From: Bacteroidales bacterium
GTDB lineage: Bacteria > Bacteroidota > Bacteroidia > Bacteroidales > Prolixibacteraceae
DNA length: 64,000 nt
Assembly: GCA_012719495.1 (NCBI GenBank)
Contig: JAAYAG010000077.1
Location: 1 to 64,000 of the forward strand
Direction of reading: 5' to 3'
This document shows, in pieces, positions 36,143 to 46,552 of this stretch. Every line of letters starts with the position of its first letter. Within the stretch, counting starts at the first letter, position 1. The position numbers and the translations under genes were made by a program. Under the pieces are notes generated by a model that was not told the origin of the DNA, searched no databases, and saw nothing but the letters and a program-made list of their open reading frames with translations.

Positions 36143-37915
36143 TTACCATCCCTGATTCTGGATTAATTTACCAGCTTTAAGAATTTCATTATATGGAATA
36201 GGTCCGTAAAACATGTGATTTTGATAGTTCCTGTTTTCAACAACCATCGGCTCAAATTTACCGTCTTGAATTTTCATTCCTCCGGCAGGAATAGTAATAT
36301 CTTCCTTCCAGCGGCGTAAATCCCAGAAGCGGAATCCTTCGAAACAAAGTTCAAGGCGCCTTTCGTTACGGATTAAAGCCCTCATGGCTTCCTTAGAAGA
36401 AATTGATGCCAGATAATTATCGGGTTGGGTAATCCCTGCACGCTGCCGAATGGCTGCAATAACATCGCGAGCAGAGTATCCATTCGAGCCTGTTCCGTCA
36501 GGTCCCCAAGCTTCGTTTGCAGCCTCGGCATAAGCGAGAAAAAGTTCGGTGTAACGAATTCTTGCCACATAATGCTTTTGCTGTGTACTGCTCGTCGGGT
36601 TAAGGTTAACATCTTCGCGAAGGAGTTTTCTCATGTAATACCCTGTACGTGTTGATGTTGAAATAGCATTTAATCCATTACTATTTTCATTATTTTTACT
36701 AACCTGTGTAAGAATGGTTGAATTCTGTGGACCAAATTTGCTATTGTTGGTTACAATGTACATACTGAGACGCGGGTCACGGTTTGTATATGGACTAGCC
36801 GGGTCGTATCCACTGTTAGAGTCTCCAATAGGGAAACCATTGAGCATTGGGAAAGCATCTACAAGGTTTTGTGTTGGGTTAACCCTACCCTTTCCATACA
36901 GCGATGGCGGATACATTTCTGTTTCCAGATCTTTCGAGTCGCTCACATTTGTACGCCAAAGAATTTCCTGTGGGTTCCTCCCCAATGCTATGGCTGTAAT
37001 CTCTGCATTGTTTTTCTTTGCATACCAGTACCCTCCGTTTGCAGCCATTCCCGATACTCCTCCAATCAGATTAAGAACTTCTGCGGCATCATTTGCAGCA
37101 TCTTCCCAAGATACCGATGTACCTTCGCTAAATGCGGGACTAGCTGCCAACAAGCTTACCTGAGCCCTTATTCCTTTTACAATTCGTGATGTAAGGCGCT
37201 GACGGTTGAAAGCCCCAAAAACACGGTTGTAATCAGACATAGTGGTTTTACCAACATATTTTTCGAGCATACGTACCGAACTTGTATCGCTTACATCCTC
37301 AAAATCGAGAGGCAAGTAACTTTCGGCTTTGTCGAGATCACTATATATTTGCTGTAAACATTCTTCAAACGTGTTTCTTGGCAAATTAAAATCAGACTCC
37401 GCAGAGAGTGAGTTAGTAATAATGGGGACACCCAAAAGCTCACCACCTGAAGTCCAGCCGCCATGTGCCTGAAGCAAATAGTACATAAAAAGGGCCCGCA
37501 AACCATAGGCTTCACCTTTTGTACGGTCGTTGAACATTTCGTTAACATACTGACCAGTTTTAGCCCATTCCACTTTATCGGTTTCTTCAAGAATGATATT
37601 TAAATATTGAATAGCAGCAAAAGCGCCAGCCCATCTTTCAACGGGATTATTCAATGCCGACCATTTTCCGCCGGCCATCTGACGGTAACCGCTATTGGGA
37701 TCATTCGAAACAGCATCGTCGGTAGCCACATCGGTGAAAGAATACCCCCCATTAGGCAAACGCACATATCCGTTCATCAAAAGCCCTTCGGCAAAAGCAG
37801 CATCGGTATAAATATCTTCTAACTTACGATTGTTCTCATCGGCCGGTAACAAATAATCGTCACACCCGGTTAAAAATGAAACCAATACAAGTAATATGAT
37901 TAATTTTGTTTTCAT
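36143..37915 (-). CDS. xusD: SusD/RagB family nutrient-binding lipoprotein (XusD-like)
   Basis: 590 residues; lipobox TGC followed by DDYLLPADENN. The SusD TPR-like region includes GLRALFMYYLLQAHGGW, and the C-terminal RagB part includes YTELFLAYAEAANEAWG and RRLELCFEGFRFWDLRRW, typical of the family. It forms the lid of the SusC-like transporter encoded next and captures oligosaccharide at the surface. 23 bases from the upstream susC. Confidence 0.9.
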   Translation of the reverse strand: MKTKLIILLVLVSFLTGCDDYLLPADENNRKLEDIYTDAAFAEGLLMNGYVRLPNGGYSFTDVATDDAVSNDPNSGYRQMAGGKWSALNNPVERWAGAFAAIQYLNIILEETDKVEWAKTGQYVNEMFNDRTKGEAYGLRALFMYYLLQAHGGWTSGGELLGVPIITNSLSAESDFNLPRNTFEECLQQIYSDLDKAESYLPLDFEDVSDTSSVRMLEKYVGKTTMSDYNRVFGAFNRQRLTSRIVKGIRAQVSLLAASPAFSEGTSVSWEDAANDAAEVLNLIGGVSGMAANGGYWYAKKNNAEITAIALGRNPQEILWRTNVSDSKDLETEMYPPSLYGKGRVNPTQNLVDAFPMLNGFPIGDSNSGYDPASPYTNRDPRLSMYIVTNNSKFGPQNSTILTQVSKNNENSNGLNAISTSTRTGYYMRKLLREDVNLNPTSSTQQKHYVARIRYTELFLAYAEAANEAWGPDGTGSNGYSARDVIAAIRQRAGITQPDNYLASISSKEAMRALIRNERRLELCFEGFRFWDLRRWKEDITIPAGGMKIQDGKFEPMVVENRNYQNHMFYGPIPYNEILKAGKLIQNQGW

Positions 37916-37938
37916 ATCCGTTATTATTTTTTTGAGTT

Positions 37939-40746
37939 TCAGAATACAGCTTTAACGCCCATACTAAATGTGCGCATTTGAGGCGTACTGCCTACACTCA
38001 GTTCCATTATATCTTTATTCTTCGACACGAATAACAAGTTTGATCCGTTCAAATAGATATCGAGACCTTTCACAAATGTCTTGCTTACAATTGCTTTGGG
38101 CAGCGAATAGGTTAACTGCGCATGAGCAAGGTTGAAAAGATCAGATTTATAGGTCCAATAATCTGAATAGCGGAAATTGTTATCACCACCAAGCGTAGTC
38201 AAGCGTGGATACTTAGCCTGTTCTTTGTTTTGCTCAGTCCAGCTGTCGAGTACAACTTCTGAAAATTTCTTGTTTCCCGAAACCCAGTAATAATCACCGC
38301 TTTTAATGGAGGTACCCCCAAACTGAGCAGTTCCATACACATAAAATGTAAGCGCTTTCCATGTGGCGGTGAGGTGAACGCCTGCAACAAAAGGAGATTG
38401 CCAATTGCCAATCATCACCTCGTCGAGTTCGTCTACAACTCCGTCGTTATTTTGGTCTTTATACTTGATATCGCCAGGTTTAACCTCGCCAAACTTTTGT
38501 CTGGCATGGTTTACAATTTCATCCTGACTCATAAATAGCCCTTCACTTTCCAGCCCGAAAATAGCACCAACTGGCTTTCCTGCCCGGTTGCGATAAGCAT
38601 CGGCAAATAATTCTTCGCGAACTTTGGCTGTTGAAACAACATACGATCCGGCAACACCCACTTCTAACTTGACTTCACCCAGATTGCGGGTATAATCGAG
38701 CTGAAAATCAACACCTCTGTAACTGTTTGCATCGTAATTAGTGTAAGGCACAAACGATGTTTCGGGATAATAGGAATAAAAGAAGCTTGGATACTGGGTA
38801 TACCGCTGAACCGGAATGCCATCTTTGGTTATCGTAAACGCATTGATGTTGAAATTAAGTGAATTATTGAATAAAGCTCCATTAATTCCTATGTTTACCT
38901 CTTTGCGCTTTACATAACCCAGATTTTCATTCCTCTCGTGCGACATAGTCGTTGTACGGTTAGTCCTGTATCCATCCTGCCATGAAAAATAGGCTGTTGA
39001 AGCATAGATTTGGTCGTACATATAATACTGTGGGAAATCGAGATCAGTATTTACCACCCCTGCAGAAGCATAAACTTTCAAGCGATTGACTACATTTGAG
39101 TTTTTCAGAAATTCCTCTTCACTAAGCACCCATCCTAATTCAAGTGTAGGAGAAAATGCTACGCGAGTATTGGCCGGTAACTTTGTAGAATTAACTATTG
39201 CCCCGCTAAAGTTTGCATAATAGCGATGTGCGTAATTATAATTCAACTGCACGCCCATGTTATTGTTGGTGCGGTTTTGAAATTCTCCGGTACGACGTCC
39301 ACGAAAACCATTAACCAAAACCCTGGCCAACACATTGTGATCGGCATTAAAGGTATTCAGATAATCAAAATGCAAATTGAAATCGATGTTCTGATTGTTC
39401 CAGTTATCGCTCAAGTTCTGGTTTCCATTATTCGCATCTTTGTTATGCTTGGTTAAGCTGCTGATAGAATCGACATCATCGTACTTTTTCCAAGTAGGAA
39501 CAAAAACGGCATAAGTATTATTAACAGACTGAACGTAACTATTTGAATAATCTACACTTACCTGCCCATGGAATGATAATCCATTAAGCACTGGTGAAAG
39601 ATTTGCATTTAACCCAGCAGTATACTGAAACTGGCGGCTGGTGTATGTTCTGTGACCAGCAGCATACGCATCGGCAATAGGGTTTGTAAGGTATTCCTGT
39701 GTACCACCTAAAATGTATTTTCCATCAATAACATGTCGGCTGGCATCAACATAATTTTGAGCTTGTTCGTTATCCTTTTCAACCAAATCGATAGGAATTA
39801 ACGGAGCATAACGATGTGGATGCAATGTTCCCGATTTTTCCCAATAATTACCGTTTGCAGTACGTGCATCGTAAAATACGGCCGAAACATCAACAAATGT
39901 GCTGATATAATCATTGATATTTAAATCGATATTACCACGAACATTCAGTCGAGTAATGCCTTCATTTTTACCTTCGCCAATCTTCAGCAACGAGTTTAGT
40001 CTCTCAAGGCCAGCTGATGCATAAAACTTTGCACGGTCATTTCCTCCGGTAAAATCGGTGTTCACCATATACGTGTTCGACATTTTACGTAAATAGTCCG
40101 ACGAATAATAGTCAACATCCGGATATTGATATGGATTCAATTTGGAATCATAATTGCTAATCATCGTTGAATCGTAGAGCGGAGTTAAGCCATCGTTCAG
40201 GCTTGCCTGGTTATAATATCGCATATAATCAGCCGATCCGAGGTAATTTGGATAAGCTTTAGGGAGGTTAATCCCTGTATGAAGCCTAACATTAACCAAG
40301 TTATCACCTTCTTTTCCGCGTTTAGTAGTGATAAGTATCACGCCATTAGCAGCATGGCTACCATATAAAACAACCGCTTGAGCGCCTTTCATATAAGTAA
40401 TCTGATCTACTTCAGAAGCTGTAATGTCGCTCGCCGAACGAGGAACCCCATTGACGAGAACAAGTGGATTGCCAATATTCCAAAGGTTAGCACCACCAAC
40501 ATAAGCATATGAGAAATCAAGGGCATAATTCGAAAAACTTTTATCAATGTAATTGTCAGGATCCATAACTGAAACAGTTCCGGGCAAATCGTTGATCTTA
40601 ACCTTTCCGAACGCGATATGTATCAATGAATCTTTCGCAGAAGCCAGAGTATCGGTTGCTTCAATGGGTTGGGCAGTAACCTTAGATACAAAACAAAGGT
40701 AAACCCCCAATAATATCATTGCTATTTTTATAAGTTTCATTTTCAT
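37939..40746 (-). CDS. xusC: SusC-like TonB-dependent transporter lacking the N-terminal extension (XusC-like)
   Basis: 935 residues. The signal peptide is followed within about 35 residues by the plug domain (VLVNGVPRSASDITASEVDQ, then GSHAANGVILITTKRGK). The carboxypeptidase-D-like domain found at the N-terminus of most SusC proteins, including the two others here, is absent. The barrel ends in MRTFSMGVKAVF. A short second SusC in this position is a feature of xylan utilisation systems. It imports xylo-oligosaccharides with its SusD partner. Confidence 0.9.
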   Translation of the reverse strand: MKMKLIKIAMILLGVYLCFVSKVTAQPIEATDTLASAKDSLIHIAFGKVKINDLPGTVSVMDPDNYIDKSFSNYALDFSYAYVGGANLWNIGNPLVLVNGVPRSASDITASEVDQITYMKGAQAVVLYGSHAANGVILITTKRGKEGDNLVNVRLHTGINLPKAYPNYLGSADYMRYYNQASLNDGLTPLYDSTMISNYDSKLNPYQYPDVDYYSSDYLRKMSNTYMVNTDFTGGNDRAKFYASAGLERLNSLLKIGEGKNEGITRLNVRGNIDLNINDYISTFVDVSAVFYDARTANGNYWEKSGTLHPHRYAPLIPIDLVEKDNEQAQNYVDASRHVIDGKYILGGTQEYLTNPIADAYAAGHRTYTSRQFQYTAGLNANLSPVLNGLSFHGQVSVDYSNSYVQSVNNTYAVFVPTWKKYDDVDSISSLTKHNKDANNGNQNLSDNWNNQNIDFNLHFDYLNTFNADHNVLARVLVNGFRGRRTGEFQNRTNNNMGVQLNYNYAHRYYANFSGAIVNSTKLPANTRVAFSPTLELGWVLSEEEFLKNSNVVNRLKVYASAGVVNTDLDFPQYYMYDQIYASTAYFSWQDGYRTNRTTTMSHERNENLGYVKRKEVNIGINGALFNNSLNFNINAFTITKDGIPVQRYTQYPSFFYSYYPETSFVPYTNYDANSYRGVDFQLDYTRNLGEVKLEVGVAGSYVVSTAKVREELFADAYRNRAGKPVGAIFGLESEGLFMSQDEIVNHARQKFGEVKPGDIKYKDQNNDGVVDELDEVMIGNWQSPFVAGVHLTATWKALTFYVYGTAQFGGTSIKSGDYYWVSGNKKFSEVVLDSWTEQNKEQAKYPRLTTLGGDNNFRYSDYWTYKSDLFNLAHAQLTYSLPKAIVSKTFVKGLDIYLNGSNLLFVSKNKDIMELSVGSTPQMRTFSMGVKAVF

Positions 40747-40774
40747 TCACTTTTAAATTTTCAAAACTTCGTGA

Positions 40775-42598
40775 TTACCAACCTGGGTTCTGACCAAATG
40801 AAGGATACAAGGAAACATCATCGATCTTAATTGGCAACCAGTAATGTTTGCTTTCGAACGGACGGGTAAGGATAACCGTCTCTTTTATGTTGATAGGTTT
40901 CTTGGTTACCTGGTCGCGATCGAAATCGATAGAGGTTTTTTGCCTGTATTTCAATTCAGGAGACAACATCCACCTCCGAATATCGTTGAACCTGAAATCG
41001 CCTTCAAATGACAGTTCAACTGCACGCTCGCGAATGATTTCCTTCATGAATTTATCTTTATCGCCAACAAATTTTTGAGCAACAGGACCGGCACCACAAC
41101 GGGTACGTACTTTATTGAAAGCTTCTTCAGCAGTAATATAGCCCGGATGGCTGCTGGTTGCTGAACCATATCCTTGTAACACTGCTTCGGCATACATAAG
41201 GTATACATCGGCAAGGCGCATATACGACAAATGCATGTAGTTATTCCCATATCCATTGTCAACATCGTTTACCTTCATGGGGGTTAATTTCCGCAACATA
41301 TAACCGGTTCTTCCCACTTTCTGGTTATCGCGGCTTGCCCCTCCGTTATAAAGGTTTGCGTAGCGGAACTTCTCCATCGCTTCGGAAGCAGAACCTGAAA
41401 TAATTTGGTCTCCATCGATAATTATATCATTATAAAAACGAGGATCACGGTTCACCCAAGGATCGGCCGGGTTGTAACCCGATTCAGGGTCGTCGATAGG
41501 CAGCCCGTTGGCCATCCCGTAGTTTTCGACATATTTTGCGTTTGGAGACGAATATCCACCACCAATATTCCCTTCAATAAAGATTGAAGAAGGTCCCCAT
41601 GGACAGCCATTGAACCAAGTACTGTACACCGGTGCTTTGAAAACAGTCTCTGGAAAACCTGGAATAATAGAACGTCCGTTAGAATAAAACAACGTGCTGT
41701 AATCTTTGAAGTTAACCAGTTTAACCCAGCTTTGACCGTTTTCAACATAAGACAGCATCTCGGCAAAAGCAGCAGCTGCTTTCTTGCAATACTCAGTGTT
41801 GAACGTTGCACTTCCAGTCGATTCGTTGTTTAGCAATGGGCTCCCGGCATATAAGTAGTTTTTCCCCAGATAAGCCAAGGCCATAACTTTTGAAATACGT
41901 TGATAGTTTTGCCCCGGAGTACGCTGACCAGCTTCTGTTTTGTCCCAATCGACAGGCAACAAATCGGCAGCCTCACGGAGGTCTTGGGCAATACGTTCGG
42001 CTGTTTCATGACAATTCAACCTTGGTAGTTCCAATTTATCATCCGAATTCAACACATGATCAATATAAGGCATACCGCCCCAGTAAGTCATTAGTTCGAA
42101 ATGAAACCATGCCCTAAAGAACAACAACTGACCTTTAATAAAATCCTTTTCCTCTTGAGTGGCATCGGTTAAGTTCTCGAGGTTTTCCAACCCGAGATTG
42201 GCTTTGCGGATAGCATACCAAGCATTAGGCCATAGCCCTTTTTCCCTTTCACCGGGATCAGAATTTGCAGCATCTTTATCGAGCCACGAAATCCAAGCTT
42301 GTGTAGTCCATCCCCAATAGTCACCTTTATCAAAAAGGTCATTCAGCCAAATACCTCCATCTTTGTGGAGTACTTCATCCCCCATATTCCAGTCGGTAGC
42401 CCAAGTACGGGTTGCAAAATCGGGGACACAGCAATACAATTCTTCTGTAAACCCCTGGAAATTGGTGAAGTTTATAAAGGCATCGGTCGACGATACTTCT
42501 GCCTCAGGCGACCTGTCGAGATACTCGGTACAGGAAACCAACCCGGTAACCACCAGAAAGGCAAAAATTTGAAATATTTTATATATATTTTTCTTCAT
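40775..42598 (-). CDS. xusB: SusD/RagB family nutrient-binding lipoprotein (XusB-like)
   Basis: 607 residues; lipobox VSC then TEYLDRSPEAEVSSTDAF, the classic SusD start. The TPR-like part contains GQLLFFRAWFHFELMTYWGG, the C-terminal part RERAVELSFEGDFRFNDIRRW. Lies 12 bases after the first susC, with which it should form a complex. The order fits XusB. Confidence 0.92.
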   Translation of the reverse strand: MKKNIYKIFQIFAFLVVTGLVSCTEYLDRSPEAEVSSTDAFINFTNFQGFTEELYCCVPDFATRTWATDWNMGDEVLHKDGGIWLNDLFDKGDYWGWTTQAWISWLDKDAANSDPGEREKGLWPNAWYAIRKANLGLENLENLTDATQEEKDFIKGQLLFFRAWFHFELMTYWGGMPYIDHVLNSDDKLELPRLNCHETAERIAQDLREAADLLPVDWDKTEAGQRTPGQNYQRISKVMALAYLGKNYLYAGSPLLNNESTGSATFNTEYCKKAAAAFAEMLSYVENGQSWVKLVNFKDYSTLFYSNGRSIIPGFPETVFKAPVYSTWFNGCPWGPSSIFIEGNIGGGYSSPNAKYVENYGMANGLPIDDPESGYNPADPWVNRDPRFYNDIIIDGDQIISGSASEAMEKFRYANLYNGGASRDNQKVGRTGYMLRKLTPMKVNDVDNGYGNNYMHLSYMRLADVYLMYAEAVLQGYGSATSSHPGYITAEEAFNKVRTRCGAGPVAQKFVGDKDKFMKEIIRERAVELSFEGDFRFNDIRRWMLSPELKYRQKTSIDFDRDQVTKKPINIKETVILTRPFESKHYWLPIKIDDVSLYPSFGQNPGW

Positions 42599-42610
42599 AG
42601 CAAAATCATA

Positions 42611-45600
42611 TTATAAAACGATATTAACACCCATGTTTATACGGCGAACCGTAGGATAAGCAGAAGTTTTTTCCATGTTTACTTCGCGGTCGTCGGGCAT
42701 GTTAGTCCACATCCAAAGGTTGTTTCCATTAACGAAAACTTTAAGCGAACTCATTCCAAGCCTTCTTACGCTTTCTTTTCCAAAGGTGTAAGCAATTTCA
42801 GCATTCTTTAACCGCACATACGATGCATCGTACATGTAGGTTGTTCCTGAGTAATTCATGTGAGAATTCCAACGAGGCATTGGAACATCTGGGTTTGTAT
42901 TGTCTTTACTCCAATAAGTGCCCTGCTCGTATACCCTGTTAAGGTGACCCGAGAAACTCGACAAATTGAGATAACGGTTGGCATTGTTCACTCCATAGAA
43001 CTGTACAAATGCACTAAACCCTTTCCATTCGAAACCAACTGTAGCATTATAGGTGTTTTGTGGTCTTTCCGGATAACCGAAGGGTACCTGATCGTAATCG
43101 TCGATAACACCGTCGCCATTAAAGTCAACGATATTGAGGTTGCCAGGCAATTTTTCAGTGTCGTAAGTATTTAGTTTAGTGCTTCCATACACTTCGTCCC
43201 AAGTGTTATAGTAACCGGCATCGATCTGCGAACGGTTTTGACCAATTTGTTTTCCTGCTTTTTTCTTATAATCGTCTAACAATTGTGGATCGTCGGCTTC
43301 GAGAACAACATCTTTTGCATGCGACATACTGAGTTCACTCCACACTCTCATTTTGTTAGGGAATACCTTATTGGTTCTGATTTCAACCTCGTACCCTTTA
43401 ACCTTTACCTCACCAATGTTAGCGGTAGCTGGTTTTCCCCCGAAATAGGAAGGAACCGATCGTTTGTCGCCTGCAAGCAAAATATCGGTACGGTGATCAT
43501 TAAATACGTCGACACTACCGGCAATAAGTCCATCGAGAAACGAAAAATCGGCACCTACGTTAAATTTTGCTACTTTTTCCCAGTGAATCTTCTCGTTTCC
43601 AATTTTGGATTCTTTCCACCATGTATAGGGACTAGCATCACCTGGTGTTTGTCCCAACGAAGCATTCTGTCCGTATGCCCACTCAGTCATGTAAAGCCAA
43701 CGTTCCCAAATGTTATCGTCTCCAACCTCTCCGTACGAAGCACGGAATTTAAGCATGTCGATAAATTCAAGACTCTTCATGAAGTCTTCGTTGCTGATCA
43801 TCCAGCCAATTGCTCCCGATGGGAAAAATGCGAAACGGTAATCGGGTCCAAATTTTTCGGAACCATTATAAGCACCGTTCATATCGAACATATATTTCGA
43901 TTGATAATTATAGGTTAAGCGGAAAACCCAGTCTTCGCGAAAATGCTCGAATTCACTTCCTGTTGCTTTCTTATCGCGGCTAAAAACACCGGTTGCAGTA
44001 ATATCATGGTCGCCAAACTTGCGGGCATAATCCAATTGCAACTGATAGAAAAGTTTTCGCGAGTTATCGCTCCCTCCCCACTGGTTTGTATACGGTTCTT
44101 CAGGACGGGTGCTCCATCGTGTAGGAATCCAGTCGAATTGATTCGTACCAAGATACTGGCTATAGGTTACTTCACCAGTAAACGGGTCTACATATTTTTG
44201 CTGAACATTTCCCGGATCATAAATTCCGCTTCGTGTTTTAAAAACATTATCGAACGACAAGGTTCCTTTTGCACTAAGCCCTTTCATCAAAAAGGCAAGG
44301 TCTTGTTTTAACGTAAAGTCGGTATTGATATTTAATGTTGTTATTTTCCTTATCCCATTGTTGCCCATTGTCAACGCTGAATTAACTGTCGACACTTCGT
44401 CGGGTGGGTAAAAACCCCAAGAACCGTCGGGGTAATATGGCAAATAATTATCTGGAGCTGAACTATAAATACTTTGCCAAATGCGATACTCCCAAGCATC
44501 TTGTCCCCAAACATCTTGTTTCACTCCATAAGAACCCGACAAGTTTGCTGTTAACACGGTGGTCTTAGTCAGGTTAAAATCCATATTGCTTCGCACGTTG
44601 ATACGGTTGAACCCGTAGCCAGGGCTATAATTTTTGTTGTTGTCGATTTTCTTCATGATGTCGCCCTCATATAGATAATCAATTGCTGTAAAGTACTTAA
44701 CAAAAGAGGTACCCCCGGCAGCATTGATATTAGCGGCATACGACATGGCAAAATCTTTCACCAATACATCGGCCCAATCGACATTTGGGTAGCGTTCACG
44801 TTCTTCCTGATTTGCAGGATTACGGTATTTGTCGAGTTCACCATAAGGCATATACTCGTCCCAAGAAGAAGGATACATGGCCAATTCACGTTCGATGGCC
44901 TCGTTACGGATACGCAACGCATCATACGAATCATATTTCCCAGCCAAAAGAGATGGCACTTTGAAAGTAGCACTAGCTCCGGCGTGGATTTCTGCACGAC
45001 CTTCTTTTCCTCGTTTTGTAGTAATAAGTATAACCCCGTTTGCCCCTTTTACCCCAAACACTGCAGTAGCAGAGGCGTCTTTTAGTACAGAAATGGTTTC
45101 GATAGAACTGATGTCAACACTACTCATTGAGCGTTCAATCCCATCGACCATAATAAGTGGATCACTGTTATTCCAGGTACTTTGACCACGGATATAAATT
45201 TTGGGATCTTCTCCCCCCGGCGTTCCTTGTGTTGCAACAGTTACAACACCTGGCAAACTTCCGGTTAAAGCTGCCCCCACACTGGAAACGCCCCCTGAGC
45301 GCTCAAGCACTTCGCCTTTGGTTTGCGAAATAGCTCCTACCACACTCTCTTTTTTCTGCTGACCATAGCCAATTACAATGGTTTCTCCCAAACTGATATT
45401 GGAATTTTTCAGCTTCACAGACACACTGGTATTTCCGGAAACTTCAATCTGCGTTGATTCCATCCCGATAAACGACACAAGCAGGACTTGCTTTCCCTGA
45501 GGCAATTCCAATGAAAAATTTCCATCAACATCGGTAACGGTACCAATCCTTGTGTTTTCTTTTAAAACGACAGATGCTCCAATAATTGGCTCATTCTGCT

Positions 45601-45757
45601 CGTCAGTTACTTTTCCTTTAACAACATTTTTTGACTGTCCTACCGACTGAAACCCAAAACACATCACTAAAACAATGGTTAGCAATGCTTTGGTTAGTCG
45701 AATAGTATTTGCCGGCAAAGAAAACGACTGCTCAATAAATTTGGTTTTCTTTTTCAT
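42611..45757 (-). CDS. xusA: SusC-like TonB-dependent transporter (XusA-like)
   Basis: 1048 residues. An extended N-terminus is followed by a carboxypeptidase-D-like domain (about 48-125, GKVTDEQNEPIIGASVVLKE), the plug (about 130-235, MVDGIERSMSSVDISSIETI, then KGANGVILITTKRGK) and a 22-strand barrel ending in VRRINMGVNIVL. First gene of the xus operon. Its upstream 800 bases carry no standard promoter, which fits control by the HTCS regulator encoded next to it. Confidence 0.93.
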   Translation of the reverse strand: MKKKTKFIEQSFSLPANTIRLTKALLTIVLVMCFGFQSVGQSKNVVKGKVTDEQNEPIIGASVVLKENTRIGTVTDVDGNFSLELPQGKQVLLVSFIGMESTQIEVSGNTSVSVKLKNSNISLGETIVIGYGQQKKESVVGAISQTKGEVLERSGGVSSVGAALTGSLPGVVTVATQGTPGGEDPKIYIRGQSTWNNSDPLIMVDGIERSMSSVDISSIETISVLKDASATAVFGVKGANGVILITTKRGKEGRAEIHAGASATFKVPSLLAGKYDSYDALRIRNEAIERELAMYPSSWDEYMPYGELDKYRNPANQEERERYPNVDWADVLVKDFAMSYAANINAAGGTSFVKYFTAIDYLYEGDIMKKIDNNKNYSPGYGFNRINVRSNMDFNLTKTTVLTANLSGSYGVKQDVWGQDAWEYRIWQSIYSSAPDNYLPYYPDGSWGFYPPDEVSTVNSALTMGNNGIRKITTLNINTDFTLKQDLAFLMKGLSAKGTLSFDNVFKTRSGIYDPGNVQQKYVDPFTGEVTYSQYLGTNQFDWIPTRWSTRPEEPYTNQWGGSDNSRKLFYQLQLDYARKFGDHDITATGVFSRDKKATGSEFEHFREDWVFRLTYNYQSKYMFDMNGAYNGSEKFGPDYRFAFFPSGAIGWMISNEDFMKSLEFIDMLKFRASYGEVGDDNIWERWLYMTEWAYGQNASLGQTPGDASPYTWWKESKIGNEKIHWEKVAKFNVGADFSFLDGLIAGSVDVFNDHRTDILLAGDKRSVPSYFGGKPATANIGEVKVKGYEVEIRTNKVFPNKMRVWSELSMSHAKDVVLEADDPQLLDDYKKKAGKQIGQNRSQIDAGYYNTWDEVYGSTKLNTYDTEKLPGNLNIVDFNGDGVIDDYDQVPFGYPERPQNTYNATVGFEWKGFSAFVQFYGVNNANRYLNLSSFSGHLNRVYEQGTYWSKDNTNPDVPMPRWNSHMNYSGTTYMYDASYVRLKNAEIAYTFGKESVRRLGMSSLKVFVNGNNLWMWTNMPDDREVNMEKTSAYPTVRRINMGVNIVL

Positions 45758-46001
45758 TCGTTCTTTTTTTATTATCTGTTCCTTACAATAAGTTAATTAT
45801 ATAATTACTAAAATGTCTGTTCATCAAACACACATACTTGCTAGAAATTGATTATTAACTACTTAAAAAATCATGAATTACATTTCGATACTTTGTCCTC
45901 CTTACTGTTTTTTCCTTCATAAGCACTGGTTTTTAAATGTATTATTATGTTATTTATCTTAATAAACAAAACACATATAACTGATTATCAAAACAATAAA
46001 A

Positions 46002-46307
46002 TTAAAGAAACAACTGAATTGAAATAGCAATACTTATCGAAAGCAGAATCGCTTTGATAACATTCGGAACAAATTGCCCATTAGTAGGATTAAAAAGCCA
46101 ATAACGAAATATTTCAGGTAGTTTGTATGAGAAAAGGTTGGTTATACCTTTTATTAATATCCCTTCAGTATACAAAGAATAACTCTTTGAAGCACCTTGT
46201 AATTGAATATCCGCTTGTTCTAAATCATTGTCTTTTCTGCTCTCAACATTAGCATAAAACAGACAATGACCCCTGTTCTGCATAAGAACGATAGTATTCA
46301 TTTTCAT
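46002..46307 (-). CDS. Possible small membrane-anchored protein
   Basis: 101 codons between the HTCS gene and xusA, same strand. The C-terminal 18 residues (IKAILLSISIAISIQLFL) form one hydrophobic helix at the very end, a tail-anchor layout; the rest is soluble. There is no signal peptide and no family recognised. Codon use looks acceptable, but the length allows chance. If real, it would be a short accessory to the regulator or the leader of the operon. Confidence 0.35.
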   Translation of the reverse strand: MKMNTIVLMQNRGHCLFYANVESRKDNDLEQADIQLQGASKSYSLYTEGILIKGITNLFSYKLPEIFRYWLFNPTNGQFVPNVIKAILLSISIAISIQLFL

Positions 46308-46552
46308 TGTTATTTCCTAAATCAGTTTATCAGTTTCAGGAAATAAAAGTAGAATGCACTTTTAATTAAATTTAATAATAATAGACATTCAATTTATATT
46401 TTTAGACATTCAGATTGGTGAAAAAAAACACAAAAAAAGACAGAACACAAAGCTATTTTACTGAAAATCAAAAGAAATAACTTAGAGAAAAGATTGTTCT
46501 ATAATAAAAAACAACTTCGATGTAGAGACACTACAACCGTATGGTTTAGAAA

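Noticed and set aside
46344-46364. TAAAAGT/ACTTTTA stem after the region between HTCS gene and small frame
   Set aside because: All-AT stem of seven pairs without T-tract; expected by chance in this AT-rich DNA.
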